Assembly (NCBI RefSeq): GCF_011170125.1
Contig: NZ_BLLN01000003.1
Location: forward strand, 1,560,501 to 1,624,500
From: Streptomyces diastaticus subsp. diastaticus
GTDB lineage: Bacteria; Actinomycetota; Actinomycetes; Streptomycetales; Streptomycetaceae
Length of the DNA stretch: 64,000 bases
Direction: 5' to 3'
The number at the start of each line of letters is the position of its first letter. The stretch's first letter is position 1. The translations under genes and the position numbers were made by a program. Positions 36,985 to 46,104 of the stretch are shown here, piece after piece. The notes beneath the pieces are model-generated. The model ran no database searches, was not told where the DNA came from, and saw only the letters and a program-made list of their open reading frames with translations.

Positions 36985-37770
36985 ATGGAAGTTGTCATCG
37001 TCGAGGACGCTGCTAAGGGCGGCGCCCTCGTCGCCCAGGCCATCGCCCGACTGCTCGCCGGCAGACCCGACGCCCTGATCGGCGTGGCCACCGGCTCGAC
37101 CCCGGTCCCCGTGTACGAGGCGCTCGCGGCCCTCGCCCGGCGCGGCGAGGCGGACCTCTCCCGCGCCCGGGTCGCCCAACTGGACGAGTACGTCGGGCTC
37201 CCCCCGGGCCACCCCGAGTCCTACCGGTCCGTCCTCGCCCGCCAGGTGCTGGAGCCCCTGGGTATCCCCGAGGGGTCCTTCCTCGGTCCCGACGGGACGG
37301 CCGGCGACATCAGGGCCGCCTGCGAGGCGTACGACCGCGCGCTCGCCGCGGCAGGCGGGGTGGACCTGCAACTGCTGGGGATCGGCACGGACGGGCACAT
37401 CGGCTTCAACGAGCCGTGCTCCTCGCTGACGTCCCGCACCCGGATCAAGACGCTCACCGAGCGGACCCGCGCCGACAACGCCCGGTTCTTCGGCCACGAC
37501 GTCGGCCAGGTGCCGCGCCATGTGATCACCCAGGGCGTCGGCACCATCCTGGAGGCGCGCCACGTGGTCCTCCTCGCCACCGGCGAGGCCAAGGCCGAGG
37601 CGGTGGCGGCGACCGTCGAGGGGCCGCTCTCCGCGAGATGCCCGTCCTCCGCCCTCCAGCTCCACCCGCACGCCACCGTCGTCGCCGACGAGGCGGCGGC
37701 CTCCCGGCTGGAGCTGGCCGGCTACTTCCGCCGCACCTTCGCGGGCAAGCCGCCGTGGCAGGGCATCTGA
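36985..37770 (+). CDS. nagB: Glucosamine-6-phosphate deaminase
   Basis: A 261-residue enzyme converting GlcN-6-P to fructose-6-P and ammonia. Motifs: GVATGSTPVPVYEAL (phosphate loop), AQLDEYVGLPPGHPESYR (active-site Asp) and LLGIGTDGHIGFNEPCSS (catalytic His). It completes the sialic-acid route. A 159-bp gap upstream suggests its own promoter. GGTTGGACCAG (36973-36983), directly before the ATG, has a FadR-like half-palindrome but not the 4-base spacer of a DasR site. The ribosome site is weak. Confidence 0.92.
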   Translation: MEVVIVEDAAKGGALVAQAIARLLAGRPDALIGVATGSTPVPVYEALAALARRGEADLSRARVAQLDEYVGLPPGHPESYRSVLARQVLEPLGIPEGSFLGPDGTAGDIRAACEAYDRALAAAGGVDLQLLGIGTDGHIGFNEPCSSLTSRTRIKTLTERTRADNARFFGHDVGQVPRHVITQGVGTILEARHVVLLATGEAKAEAVAATVEGPLSARCPSSALQLHPHATVVADEAAASRLELAGYFRRTFAGKPPWQGI

Positions 37771-38060
37771 CCGGCGCCCGGACCCGTCGGCGGCGCGGCG
37801 GCGGACCCGTGGCACGCGCACCAGCCGCTTCCTGCCGCGAGGCGCGTTCTGCTGTGGACCGGTCGGCAACGAGAGCCGTTCGCGGGGGCGTGGAACACCT
37901 CGCGTAGGTGTTGACCCGGCGGCGCGGGAGGACGGGGCGGCGCTTCTCGTGCCCCTCGCCGCCGTCCCGCGTCCCCGGCCGGGGAGCTTGTCCCCGAGAC
38001 GGGCCGCCGTGCGGGTGCGGCCGGGCCCGGTGCGCCCGGGAGCGTCATGTCCGGCCCGGT
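37771..38060. other. Gap with an inverted repeat and no gene
   Basis: About 290 bp between nagB and the guanine-deaminase terminator. No ORF with family-like content is visible on either strand. One inverted repeat, AACACCT-CGCGT-AGGTGTT (37894-37912), stands out; it could bind a dimeric regulator, but no promoter in the right place is clear. Confidence 0.5.
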
Positions 38061-38107
38061 ACGGACGGGAGGGCTGCCGGGGGCACTTCGGCAGCCCTCC
38101 CGTCCGT
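38061..38107 (-). terminator. Terminator behind the guanine deaminase-like gene
   Basis: ACGGACGGGAGGGCTGCCG (38061-38079) and CGGCAGCCCTCCCGTCCGT (38089-38107) form a perfect 19-bp stem with a 9-base loop, touching the stop codon of the leftward gene. Confidence 0.88.
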
Positions 38108-38610
38108 CAGTAGGCGACGCGGTCGCTCTTGGCCAGCCAGGTGTCGAACGGCCGGGTGCGTGCGGGCAGGTCCAGGTGCTCGACCGCCAGCGGCCAGCTC
38201 GCCCGCGGCTTCTTCTCGAACAGGTCGTAGAACTCGCGGTCGTCGAAGCCGGCCACGGCGGCGTCGTGCCGGTCGGCGCAGTACACGACCCGGTCGACGC
38301 GGGCCCACAGGGCGGTCGAGAGGCACATCGGGCACGGCTCGCAGGAGGTGACCAGCACGCAGCCGTCGAGGGAGAAGGTGTTCAGCTCCCGGCAGGCCGC
38401 GCGGACCGCGCCGACCTCGGCGTGCGCGGAGGGGTCCAGCGCGGCGGTGACCTGGTTGCGGCCGGTGGCGACGACCCGGTCGTCCTTGGCGATCAGCGCG
38501 CCGAACGGGCCGCCCCCGCTGCTCGCGCTGGTGGTGGCCAGGTCGATCGCCTGCTCCATCCAGACGCGTTCGAGGGGGTGGACGCCGTCTTCCTGGGCAC
38601 GGGTGGTCAT
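38107..38610 (-). CDS. Nucleoside/base deaminase, probable guanine deaminase
   Basis: A 167-residue zinc deaminase of the CDA fold. Zinc ligands and catalytic base are visible: HAE (His63, Glu65) and TSCEPCPMC (Cys93, Cys96). PFGALIAKDDRVVATGRN and VVYCADRHDAAVAGFDD match the GuaD-type branch, which turns guanine into xanthine. The xanthine dehydrogenase subunit encoded 64 bp upstream on the same strand supports a purine-catabolic role. Related enzymes act on adenosine or cytosine, so the base is inferred from context. Confidence 0.87.
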   Translation of the reverse strand: MTTRAQEDGVHPLERVWMEQAIDLATTSASSGGGPFGALIAKDDRVVATGRNQVTAALDPSAHAEVGAVRAACRELNTFSLDGCVLVTSCEPCPMCLSTALWARVDRVVYCADRHDAAVAGFDDREFYDLFEKKPRASWPLAVEHLDLPARTRPFDTWLAKSDRVAY

Positions 38611-38674
38611 CGTTCTTCCTTCGGGAGTTCGGGAGTCCGGGAGCGCGGGGAGCGGGCCCCGGAGACGGGCGCGC

Positions 38675-40990
38675 TCAGGAGCCGCAGAGCTGCTCGGGGG
38701 AGACCGGGGTGTGGGTGAGGTTCAGGCCGGTGGCGTCGCGGATGGCGTTGACGACGGCGGGGGTGGCCGAGATGGTGGGCGGTTCGCCTACGCCGCGGAC
38801 GCCGTACGGCGAGTGGGGGTCGGCGCGTTCGAGGACGTCGATCCGCATGGGCGGGGTGTCGAGGATCGTCGGGATCAGATAGTCGGTGAAGGAGGGGTTG
38901 CGGATCTTGCCCTCCCGCACCTTGATCTCCTCCATGACGGCGAGTCCGAGACCCTGCGTCGACCCGCCCTGGATCTGCCCGACGACGGCGTCCGGGTTGA
39001 CGGCCTTGCCGACGTCCTGGGCGCAGTCGAGCTGGACGACCTTGACCAGGCCGAGACCGGTGTCGACCTCCACGACGGCGCGGTGTGCGGCGTAGGCGTG
39101 CTGGACGTGCACCCGGCGGCTCTGGCCGGTGACCGGGTCCATCTTGTACGTCCGGAGGTGGTGGTACTCGCGGGTCTCCTCGATCGCCTCCTCACCCAGG
39201 ACCTCCACGAGGTCGAGGACGGCGCCGGTGGCGGAGACGACCTTGCCGCCGGTGAGGGTCAGCCCGGCAGAGTCCTCACAGAAGCGTCGCGCCACCCGAT
39301 CGAAGACCGCCTGCCGCACGGCCGCGCAGGCGTCGCGGACGGCGCCGCCGGTGATGTACGTCTGGCGCGAGGCCGAACTCGACCCGGCGTCCCCGACTTG
39401 GGTGTCGGCCGGGTGGATGGTCACCCGTTCCACGCCGAGTTCGCTGCGGGCGATCTGCTGGTGCACGGTGATCAGACCCTGGCCGACCTCGGCCGCCGCG
39501 GTGTGCACCAGCGCGACCGGCGCGCCCCCGATGACCTCCAGACGCACGCGCGCCGTGGAGTAGTCGTCCACGCCCTCGGCGTACGAGACGTTCTTGATGA
39601 TCACGCTGTAACCGACACCCCGGACGACGCCCTCGCCGTGCGAGGTGTTGGAGAGCCCGCCGGGCAGCGTGCGGACGTCCCGGGGCGTGGTGGTGTCCTC
39701 CGGCGGAAGCGGCATCCGCGCCAGGCGTTCCAGGAGCTCGGCGACCGGGGCGGGGGAGTCCAGCACCTGCCCGGTGTGCAGCGACGCGCCCTCCCGCACC
39801 GCGTTGATCTGCCGCAGCCGGACGGGGTCCATGCCGAGGGCGCCGGCCAGCTTGTCCATCTGGAGTTCGTAGGCGAAGGCCGGCTGCACGGCACCGAGGC
39901 CGCGCATCGCGCCGCAGGGCGGGTTGTTGGTGTACACGCCCCACCCCTCGATCCTGACGTTGGGCACGACGTAGGGACCGGTACCGAGCGAGGTGGCGTT
40001 GGAGACGACGACGGGGGTCTTGGAGGCGTACGCACCGCCGTCGAAGTACATCCGCGCCTTCACGTAGACGAGCTTGCCGTCCTTGGTGGCGCCGTGCTCG
40101 TAGTACATCTTCGCGGGGTGGCGGTGGACGTGGCCGTAGAAGGACTCCAGCCGGTTGTAGACCATCTTCACCGGCTTGCCCGTGTGCAGGGCCAGCATGC
40201 AGCAGTGGATCTGCATCGACAGATCCTCGCGGCCGCCGAAGGCGCCCCCCACACCGGACATGGTGAAGCGCACCTTGTCGAGGGGGAGGCCGAGGGCGCG
40301 GGCGGTCTGCTTCTGGTCGACATGCAGCCACTGGGTGGCGAGGAACAGGTCGACGCCGCCGTCCTCGCCGGGGATCGCCAGGCCCGACTCGGGCCCGAGG
40401 AACGCCTGGTCCTGCATGCCCATCGTGTACACGTCGGAGACCACGACCTCCGCCTCGGCCTCGGGGTCGCCCTGGACGACGGGCTGGTAGCGGACGATGT
40501 TCCCCCCGGGATGCAGCTCGGGGAGGGTGTCGTCGTGTGCGGCGCGCTCGGGGTCGGTGACCGGCTCCAGGACCTCGTACGCCACGACGATCTTCGCCAG
40601 CGCCCGGCGCGCCGTCTCGGGGTGGTCCGCCGCGACGAGGGCGACGGGCTCGCCCTGGTGGCGGACGACGTCCACGGCGAGCACCGGGGTGTCGGAGACC
40701 TTCAGGCCGTAGACGTTCTCGCCCGGTACGTCCTGATGGGTCAGGACCGCGTGCACCCCGGGCTGCTTGAGCGCCTCGGAGACGTCGACGGACCTGATCC
40801 GGGCGTAGGCATGGGGACTGCGCAGGGTGGAGCCCCAGAGCATGTCCTCGGCCCACAGGTCGGAGGAGTAGGCGTACTCCCCGGTGACCTTCAGGGTGCT
40901 GTCCGGGCGCGACGGGCTGTCGCCGATCCCCCCTGTGACGGCGTCGTCGAGACGTTGGGGGGAGCGGGTGGGGGAGGTCGGTCGGGTCAT
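38675..40990 (-). CDS. Xanthine dehydrogenase family, molybdenum-binding subunit
   Basis: A 771-residue protein starting at ATG 40990. It contains the aldehyde oxidase/xanthine dehydrogenase a/b hammerhead domain (residues about 35-140, KVTGEYAYSSDLWAEDMLWG, HQGEPVALVAAD) and the molybdopterin domain: TMSGVGGAFGGRED, NNPPCGAMRGLGAVQPAFAYE, AAAEVGQGLITVHQQIA, and the catalytic Glu in GVRGVGEPPTI. Normally a FAD subunit and a 2Fe-2S subunit are encoded alongside; neither is present within 10 kb. Partners must be elsewhere or the protein is an orphan. Confidence 0.92.
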   Translation of the reverse strand: MTRPTSPTRSPQRLDDAVTGGIGDSPSRPDSTLKVTGEYAYSSDLWAEDMLWGSTLRSPHAYARIRSVDVSEALKQPGVHAVLTHQDVPGENVYGLKVSDTPVLAVDVVRHQGEPVALVAADHPETARRALAKIVVAYEVLEPVTDPERAAHDDTLPELHPGGNIVRYQPVVQGDPEAEAEVVVSDVYTMGMQDQAFLGPESGLAIPGEDGGVDLFLATQWLHVDQKQTARALGLPLDKVRFTMSGVGGAFGGREDLSMQIHCCMLALHTGKPVKMVYNRLESFYGHVHRHPAKMYYEHGATKDGKLVYVKARMYFDGGAYASKTPVVVSNATSLGTGPYVVPNVRIEGWGVYTNNPPCGAMRGLGAVQPAFAYELQMDKLAGALGMDPVRLRQINAVREGASLHTGQVLDSPAPVAELLERLARMPLPPEDTTTPRDVRTLPGGLSNTSHGEGVVRGVGYSVIIKNVSYAEGVDDYSTARVRLEVIGGAPVALVHTAAAEVGQGLITVHQQIARSELGVERVTIHPADTQVGDAGSSSASRQTYITGGAVRDACAAVRQAVFDRVARRFCEDSAGLTLTGGKVVSATGAVLDLVEVLGEEAIEETREYHHLRTYKMDPVTGQSRRVHVQHAYAAHRAVVEVDTGLGLVKVVQLDCAQDVGKAVNPDAVVGQIQGGSTQGLGLAVMEEIKVREGKIRNPSFTDYLIPTILDTPPMRIDVLERADPHSPYGVRGVGEPPTISATPAVVNAIRDATGLNLTHTPVSPEQLCGS

Positions 40991-41220
40991 CGGGAGTCTC
41001 CGTCCTGGTGACGAGGCATGGCCGGGAGCGAGGCGCCGGTCCCTGCGCCGGAGGGGAGGGGTCTGCGACGTGCCGTGCGTCGTCGCACCGCGTACCTGGA
41101 GTAGACAGTTCCGGGACCACGCACAACCAGGCGTGGAAGACCTGAAAGCAGGCCTCGGACGCCACACGATCTTCGTCGCTTCCTACAGGCGGAGCCTGGG
41201 CGCGGAGCCTGAGGAAACGC

Positions 41221-41594
41221 CTACGCGGCCCGGCCGGAGGCGCTGCGCGGCACGCAGGACCCGGTGCCCTCCGGTTCGGCGAGGACCGCCCCCCCGGACC
41301 GTCGGACTCGCGGCGGTCGGCGACGAGTATCGCGCCGAGGCCGAGGAGCCGCTCCACCTCCGGCTCGCGCGTGGTCTCCGGCCGCAGGCACAGGTGGAGC
41401 CGGTTCTTGACCGTCCTGGACTCGGGCACCTGGTGGAAGCGGGATGCCGGGCCCACGGCCTGCGTCCCCTGGACCTCCGGATCATCCGGGCGGTCCCCGG
41501 GCCCCGGCGGAGTCCCCGTCGTCTCGCTCCAGAAGCACGCCAGACCGTACGCGTCCGCACAGTCGATCGCCACGTTCCGCACCACGGAAGACAT
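41221..41594 (-). pseudogene. Single-domain VOC family protein with one frame change in a G run
   Basis: From ATG 41594 the frame gives VVRNVAIDCADAYGLACFWS, RFHQVPESRTVKNRLHLCLR and EPEVERLLGLGAILVADRR, a typical actinomycete VOC protein. At a run of seven G (minus strand, near 41288) the frame must shift by one to read GAVLAEPEGTGSCVPRS, the normal VOC ending, before TAG at 41221. The product would be about 124 residues. A homopolymer miscount is as likely as a real mutation. Confidence 0.72.
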
Positions 41595-42098
41595 GCCGCC
41601 GATCCTTCCTCGCTCCCGTCCCGTACGCCGGCGCGCCCTCCCTCGTCTCCCGGCCGCGCCGGTCGTGGTGGTACGCGGGCGCGAGGTCCGCGACCGTGGG
41701 GCGAGTCCGGCCAGGTGGTCCGGAGTCCCGGGCCGTCGTGGCGCGGGACTCCCGGACGGCCGGGCGCGGTGTCGCCGTGCCGCGCTCCTTCCGGCGGGTG
41801 CGCGCGGACTCGGTCACCGGGGTGCGCCCCGCGCTCTCGTCTCCGTCACCAGGGTGCACCCGCCGGCGCCGGCGGGTGCACCGGTCCGGCCGTGCCGGTC
41901 GGAGACTGAAGCGTTCTGCGGAGGGGGCGTACGCGGGAGTGGAACCCGCCGGTGCCGAAGGGGCGTCGGAGCAGGCCGGGGCGGAGAGCGAGGCCAGGGC
42001 CGCTGCGGTCATGCCCTGGTCGAGGGCGAGGAAGAAGTCGGTGACCCGCCCGGTGCGCGAGGTGCCACCGGGCGGGCCGCTGTCGGGTGGGCGCGGGG
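41595..42098. other. Long intergenic stretch with a perfect 30-bp palindrome
   Basis: About 500 bp with no convincing gene. GGTGCACCCGCCGGC followed directly by its reverse complement (41853-41882) is a perfect loop-free palindrome. On the minus strand near 42009-42055, GRVTDFFLALDQGMTAAALA resembles the end of a secreted glycoside hydrolase, but nothing before or after it continues the similarity, so it may be a relic. Confidence 0.5.
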
Positions 42099-43604
42099 TC
42101 AGTCCTGGCGGGCCGAGGCGGGCGAGCGGGCGGGGAACAGCCCGCGGAGCAGGGGCCAGGCCAGGATCAGCAGGATCAGCGCGTAGACGGTCACGGAGAA
42201 CGGGGTGTCGACCAGGCCGGTGACACTTCCGTCGCTGATCTGAAGGGCGCGGCGCAGTTGCTGTTCGGCGGCCGGGCCGAGGATGACGCCGATGACGGCG
42301 GGCAGGACGGGCAGCCCGTACCGCCGCATACCGAAGCCGATGAGGCCGATGACCAGCAGGATGACCAGGTCGACCGACTCGCCGCCGACCGCGTAGGCGC
42401 CGACCGCCGCGAAGAAGAGGATGCCCGCGTAGAGGTAGGGGCGCGGGATGCGCAGCAGCTTGGCCCAGACCGGGGCGAGCGGCAGGTTCAGGGCAAGCAG
42501 CAGCACCATGCCGACGAAGAGCGAGGCGATCAGACCCCACACAAGGTCGGGTTCGCGTTCGAACAACAGCGGGCCCGGCTGGATGCCGTACTGCTGGAAG
42601 GCGGCGAGCATGACGGCGGCGACGGCCGTGGTGGGCAGCCCCAGCGTCAGCATGGAGACGAGGGTGCCCGCGGCCGAGGCGGAGGCGGCCGACTCGGGGC
42701 CGGCGACGCCCTCGATGGCACCCTTGCCCCACTCGTCCTTGTGCCGGGAGAGCCGCTTCTCGCCGACGTAGGAGAGGAAGGTCGGGATCTCCGCGCCGCC
42801 CGCCGGGATCGCGCCGAAGGGGAAGCCGATGAACGGGCCGCGCAGCCACGGCTTCCAGGTGCGCTTCAGGTCCTCGCGGCCGAGCCACGGGCGGCCGACC
42901 GGGATGGCCTCGGCGCTCGTGCGACGCAGGTGGGCGGCGACCCACAGGGCCTCGCCGATCGCGAACAGCCCGACCGCGACGATGACCACGTCCACGCCGT
43001 CGGCCAGCTGGAGCGAGCCGAAGGTGAGGCGTTGCTGCCCGGTCATCTGGTCGAGGCCGACCAGGCCGATGGTGAGGCCGATGAGGAGCGAGGCGAGGCC
43101 GCGCACCCGGGAGGAGCCGAGGACGGAGGTGACGGCGATGAAGGCCAGCACCATGATCGCCAGGTAGTCGGGGGCGCCGATGTCGACAGCCAGGCTCGCC
43201 ACGGTCGGGGCCAGCACCACCAGCAGGATCGTGCCGATCATGCCGCCCGCGAAGTGGCCGATGGCGGCGGCCGCGAGGGCCTGGGATCCCCGGCCGGCCT
43301 TGGCCATGGGGTTGCCCTCCATGGCGGCGACGACGGCCGCCGACTCGCCGGGGGTGTTGAGCAGGATGGAGGTGGTCGAGCCGCCGAACATGGCGCCGTA
43401 GTAGATCCCGGCGAACATGATGAAGGCGCCGGTCGGGTCGAGACCGTAGGTGACGGGCAGCAACAGGGCCACGGCCATCGCCGGGCCGATGCCCGGCAGC
43501 ACGCCGATGGCGGTGCCGAGCAGGACGCCGACGGCGGCCCACAGCAGGTTGACCGGGGTCAGGGCGGTGCCGAAGCCGTCCATCAGGGAGGTGAGGGCGT
43601 TCAT
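42099..43604 (-). CDS. tctA: Tripartite tricarboxylate transporter large permease TctA
   Basis: A 501-residue membrane protein with about 11-12 hydrophobic segments. Family motifs are [20 protein letters not shown] near the N-terminus, [22 protein letters not shown], and [18 protein letters not shown]. It moves citrate-type or other organic acids with a cation gradient, using the binding protein TctC and the small subunit TctB. The ATG lies one base after the tctB stop. It is last in the operon tctC-tctB-tctA. Confidence 0.94.
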   Translation of the reverse strand: MNALTSLMDGFGTALTPVNLLWAAVGVLLGTAIGVLPGIGPAMAVALLLPVTYGLDPTGAFIMFAGIYYGAMFGGSTTSILLNTPGESAAVVAAMEGNPMAKAGRGSQALAAAAIGHFAGGMIGTILLVVLAPTVASLAVDIGAPDYLAIMVLAFIAVTSVLGSSRVRGLASLLIGLTIGLVGLDQMTGQQRLTFGSLQLADGVDVVIVAVGLFAIGEALWVAAHLRRTSAEAIPVGRPWLGREDLKRTWKPWLRGPFIGFPFGAIPAGGAEIPTFLSYVGEKRLSRHKDEWGKGAIEGVAGPESAASASAAGTLVSMLTLGLPTTAVAAVMLAAFQQYGIQPGPLLFEREPDLVWGLIASLFVGMVLLLALNLPLAPVWAKLLRIPRPYLYAGILFFAAVGAYAVGGESVDLVILLVIGLIGFGMRRYGLPVLPAVIGVILGPAAEQQLRRALQISDGSVTGLVDTPFSVTVYALILLILAWPLLRGLFPARSPASARQD

Positions 43605-43605
43605 G

Positions 43606-44175
43606 TCACAGCACTCCCATCAGTGGTCCGCCGGGCAGCGGCACGCCCAGCAGGTTGTTGAAGACCACGTAGGTGAACAGGGCGAGTCCGGCGGCGATCA
43701 GCGGATCCCGGTCGACGCGGCGGCTGCCCAGGGCGTAGGCGGTGCCCCAGAAGAGCAGCGCGCCGGAGACGGGGAAGCCCAGCGGCTCGATGAGGACGGC
43801 GGTCGCCAGGAAGACCCCGGTGAGCAGCAGGACGGTGCGCAGGTCGGCCGGTTCGGCGAGGTCGACGTCCTCGCCTCCCTCGGCCTCACCTCGACCCCCG
43901 CGCAGCACGTCCACCGCCAGGAGCAGCGAGACGACCAGCAGGCCGCCGCCGATCACGAGCGGGACGGTGCGCGGGCCGACCGGTCCGCGCTGGGCGATGT
44001 CGACCTGCATGGTGAGGGCGTCGGTGAGTACGAGGACGCCGAGCGCCAGCAGCAGCACGCTGACGCCGAGTTCGGAGTGGTCGCGCAGCCAGGCCCGGCG
44101 GCCCGAGGGGGAGGGCTGCCCGTTCTCCTCGGGCACGTCGCCCGGGACGGTGCCGGGGGTGGGTCCGGTGGTCAC
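43606..44175 (-). CDS. tctB: Tripartite tricarboxylate transporter small subunit TctB
   Basis: A 189-residue protein with four predicted membrane segments ([80 protein letters not shown]), as expected for TctB/DUF1468. The start is GTG at 44175, which overlaps the tctC stop (GTGA). The N-terminal 30 residues are cytoplasmic and Pro-rich. Confidence 0.9.
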   Translation of the reverse strand: MTTGPTPGTVPGDVPEENGQPSPSGRRAWLRDHSELGVSVLLLALGVLVLTDALTMQVDIAQRGPVGPRTVPLVIGGGLLVVSLLLAVDVLRGGRGEAEGGEDVDLAEPADLRTVLLLTGVFLATAVLIEPLGFPVSGALLFWGTAYALGSRRVDRDPLIAAGLALFTYVVFNNLLGVPLPGGPLMGVL

Positions 44176-45155
44176 AGTCCCAGCTCCTTCAGTACGTCGA
44201 CGACCCGCTGGTCCTCGGCTGCCAGGAAGTCGCCGAAGGCCTCGCCGGTCAGGAAGGCGTCGTCCCAGCCGTTGCGCTTCATCGAGTCGCGCCACTCGGG
44301 CGTGTCGTGGAGTTCCTCCAGCAGCGCGACGAGCTTGGCGCGTTCGGTCTCCGAGAGGCCGGGTGGAGCCACGACGCCCCGCCAGTTGGTGAAGTCCACG
44401 TCGTACCCCGCCTCCTGGAGGGTCGGAGCGTCCAGGCCCTCGGCGCGCTCGGGGCCGGTGACGGCGAGCAGCCGCAGCTCGCCGGACTCGATCTGGTCGA
44501 GGTATTCACCGACTCCGGAGACGCCGAAGCCGATCTTGTCGCCCAGGATGGAGGCGAGCAGTTCGCCGCCGCCGTCGAACGGCACGTAGTTGACGTCCTT
44601 CGGCGGGATCTTCGCCGCCTGCGCCATCTGCATCGGCGCGAGGTGGTCGGGGCCGCCGGGCGCCGAGCCGCCGCCCACGGAGACCTTCCCCGGGTTCTTC
44701 CTCCAGGCGTCGATGAGCTGGTCGATCGTCTTGTACGGCGAGTTCTTCGCGACGACCACGACGTTCGGCTCCTCGGTGAGCCGGGCGATGGGGGTGGTGT
44801 CGGCGAGCGTGCTGGGGGAGTGGTTGGAGCGGGCCGCGCCCACCACGCCCAGCCCCATGGACATGGCGAGTTTCCCGTTGCCGCGCTCGGAGACCAGCCG
44901 GCTCAGGCCCACCGTGCCGCCGGCCCCGGGGAGGTTGAACACCTCGACGTTTCGGGTGAGTTCCGCGTCCTCGGCGTCCTTGACCAGGGTGCGGGCGGTG
45001 ATGTCGTACCCCCCGCCGGGGGTGTTCGGAACCATGACGCGGAGGCCGGGTATGTGGGTGCCGGTGCCGGCGCCGCTGCCCTGGGTGAGCAGCGGCGGCC
45101 CCGCGAGCACCAGTAGCGCGGCCCCGAGCAGGGCGAGGGGGGTGCGCAGACGCAC
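44172..45155 (-). CDS. tctC: Tripartite tricarboxylate transporter substrate-binding protein TctC
   Basis: A periplasmic-type binding protein of the TctC/Bug family. I prefer GTG 45155, eight bases behind AGGTGG, giving 327 residues with a hydrophobic export signal directly at the start (RTPLALLGAALLVLAGPPLL); GTG 45164 or 45167 are alternatives. Family motifs: VMVPNTPGGGYDITART, NLPGAGGTVGL and VGGGSAPGGPDHL. It lacks a lipobox Cys. It delivers an organic acid to TctAB, and is divergent from an orphan response regulator gene. Confidence 0.9.
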   Translation of the reverse strand: MRLRTPLALLGAALLVLAGPPLLTQGSGAGTGTHIPGLRVMVPNTPGGGYDITARTLVKDAEDAELTRNVEVFNLPGAGGTVGLSRLVSERGNGKLAMSMGLGVVGAARSNHSPSTLADTTPIARLTEEPNVVVVAKNSPYKTIDQLIDAWRKNPGKVSVGGGSAPGGPDHLAPMQMAQAAKIPPKDVNYVPFDGGGELLASILGDKIGFGVSGVGEYLDQIESGELRLLAVTGPERAEGLDAPTLQEAGYDVDFTNWRGVVAPPGLSETERAKLVALLEELHDTPEWRDSMKRNGWDDAFLTGEAFGDFLAAEDQRVVDVLKELGL

Positions 45156-45320
45156 GTGTGCCACCACCTGTCGGTCGATCAGGGGGACCCGGGGCTTGAG
45201 CCGAGGGTCCGGGGGTTCGTTCGTGAGAGGCTCAAGTCCGCTCCGTGACGGGCGAAGCGGCGAGGTGGCCCACATGTTGCCCGCGTGCGAACGCGCTGTC
45301 GCCCTTAGGGAACCAACGGA

Positions 45321-45338
45321 CGTTGTGGTCGTTGTGGT
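45321..45338. promoter_or_regulatory. Tandem 9-bp direct repeat in the tctC / response-regulator divergent region
   Basis: CGTTGTGGT occurs twice without spacing (45321-45329 and 45330-45338), 20 bp before the response regulator start and about 165 bp upstream of tctC. Tandem direct repeats are typical binding sites for response-regulator dimers. Confidence 0.45.
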
Positions 45339-45357
45339 CGCGCCCTACGCTGGCGCG

Positions 45358-46047
45358 ATGCTCAAGGTGCTGGTGGTCGACGACGACTTCATGGTGGCGA
45401 AACTGCACAGCCGGCAGGTGGCCGCGACGGAGGACTGCACGGTCGTCGGCGTGGCCCACACCGGGGCGGACGCGCTGCGCGCCGCCGAACGGCTCCGCCC
45501 CGACCTGCTGCTGCTCGACGTCTACCTGCCCGACATGGACGGCATCAGGGTGCTGCGTGAACTGCGCGCCGCCGAGGAACGCGCACTCGCCTCGGGCCCC
45601 GGCGTCGACGCCCTGTTCATCACGGCGGCGCGCGACGGCGCCACCGTCCGGTCGGCCCTGCGCGCCGGGGCCCACCACTACCTGCTCAAGCCCTTCCACC
45701 AGGCCGCGCTGCGGGAGCAGTTGCGGCACGTGGCGGCTGCGCGCTCCCGGCTGGGCGCGCTGGAGACGGCCCGGCAGGAGGACGTCGACCAGCTCTTCGG
45801 CACCCGGCCGCCGGGCTCGCGGGAACTCCCGAAAGGACTGGCGGCGCACACGGCCGAACTGGTCGAGCGGACCCTGCGGGACCACCCGGCGGGGCTGTCC
45901 GCCGCCGAGTGCGCGGGCGCGGGCGCGCTCTCCCGCGTCAGTGCCCGCCGCTACCTGGAGTTCTTCGCCGAGACCGGCCGCGCCCGGGTGAGCCTGCGAT
46001 ACGGGGGGACGGGCCGCCCCGAGCGCCGGTACACCTGGGTGGCGTAG
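45358..46047 (+). CDS. CitB/DpiA-type response regulator
   Basis: A 229-residue protein with an N-terminal receiver domain (VLVVDDDFMVAKLH, phospho-acceptor Asp54 in LLLLDVYLPDMDG, LLKPF with the conserved Lys) and a C-terminal winged-helix part (AECAGAGALSRVSARRYLEFF) like CitT/DpiA. Family members control citrate or C4-dicarboxylate uptake, matching the divergent tctCBA. The histidine kinase that normally accompanies it is not adjacent on either side. The ATG at 45358 lacks a strong ribosome site. Confidence 0.9.
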   Translation: MLKVLVVDDDFMVAKLHSRQVAATEDCTVVGVAHTGADALRAAERLRPDLLLLDVYLPDMDGIRVLRELRAAEERALASGPGVDALFITAARDGATVRSALRAGAHHYLLKPFHQAALREQLRHVAAARSRLGALETARQEDVDQLFGTRPPGSRELPKGLAAHTAELVERTLRDHPAGLSAAECAGAGALSRVSARRYLEFFAETGRARVSLRYGGTGRPERRYTWVA

Positions 46048-46104
46048 GCCGCCGCACACCGCCGGGGCGGGCGGCCGGAGGGGCGGCGGTGCGCCTCCGC
46101 CGGG

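Noticed and set aside
36971..36985. DasR site before nagB
   Set aside because: GGTTGGACCAG has a 3-base spacer and weak arms, whereas the dre consensus needs TGGT-4-ACCA.
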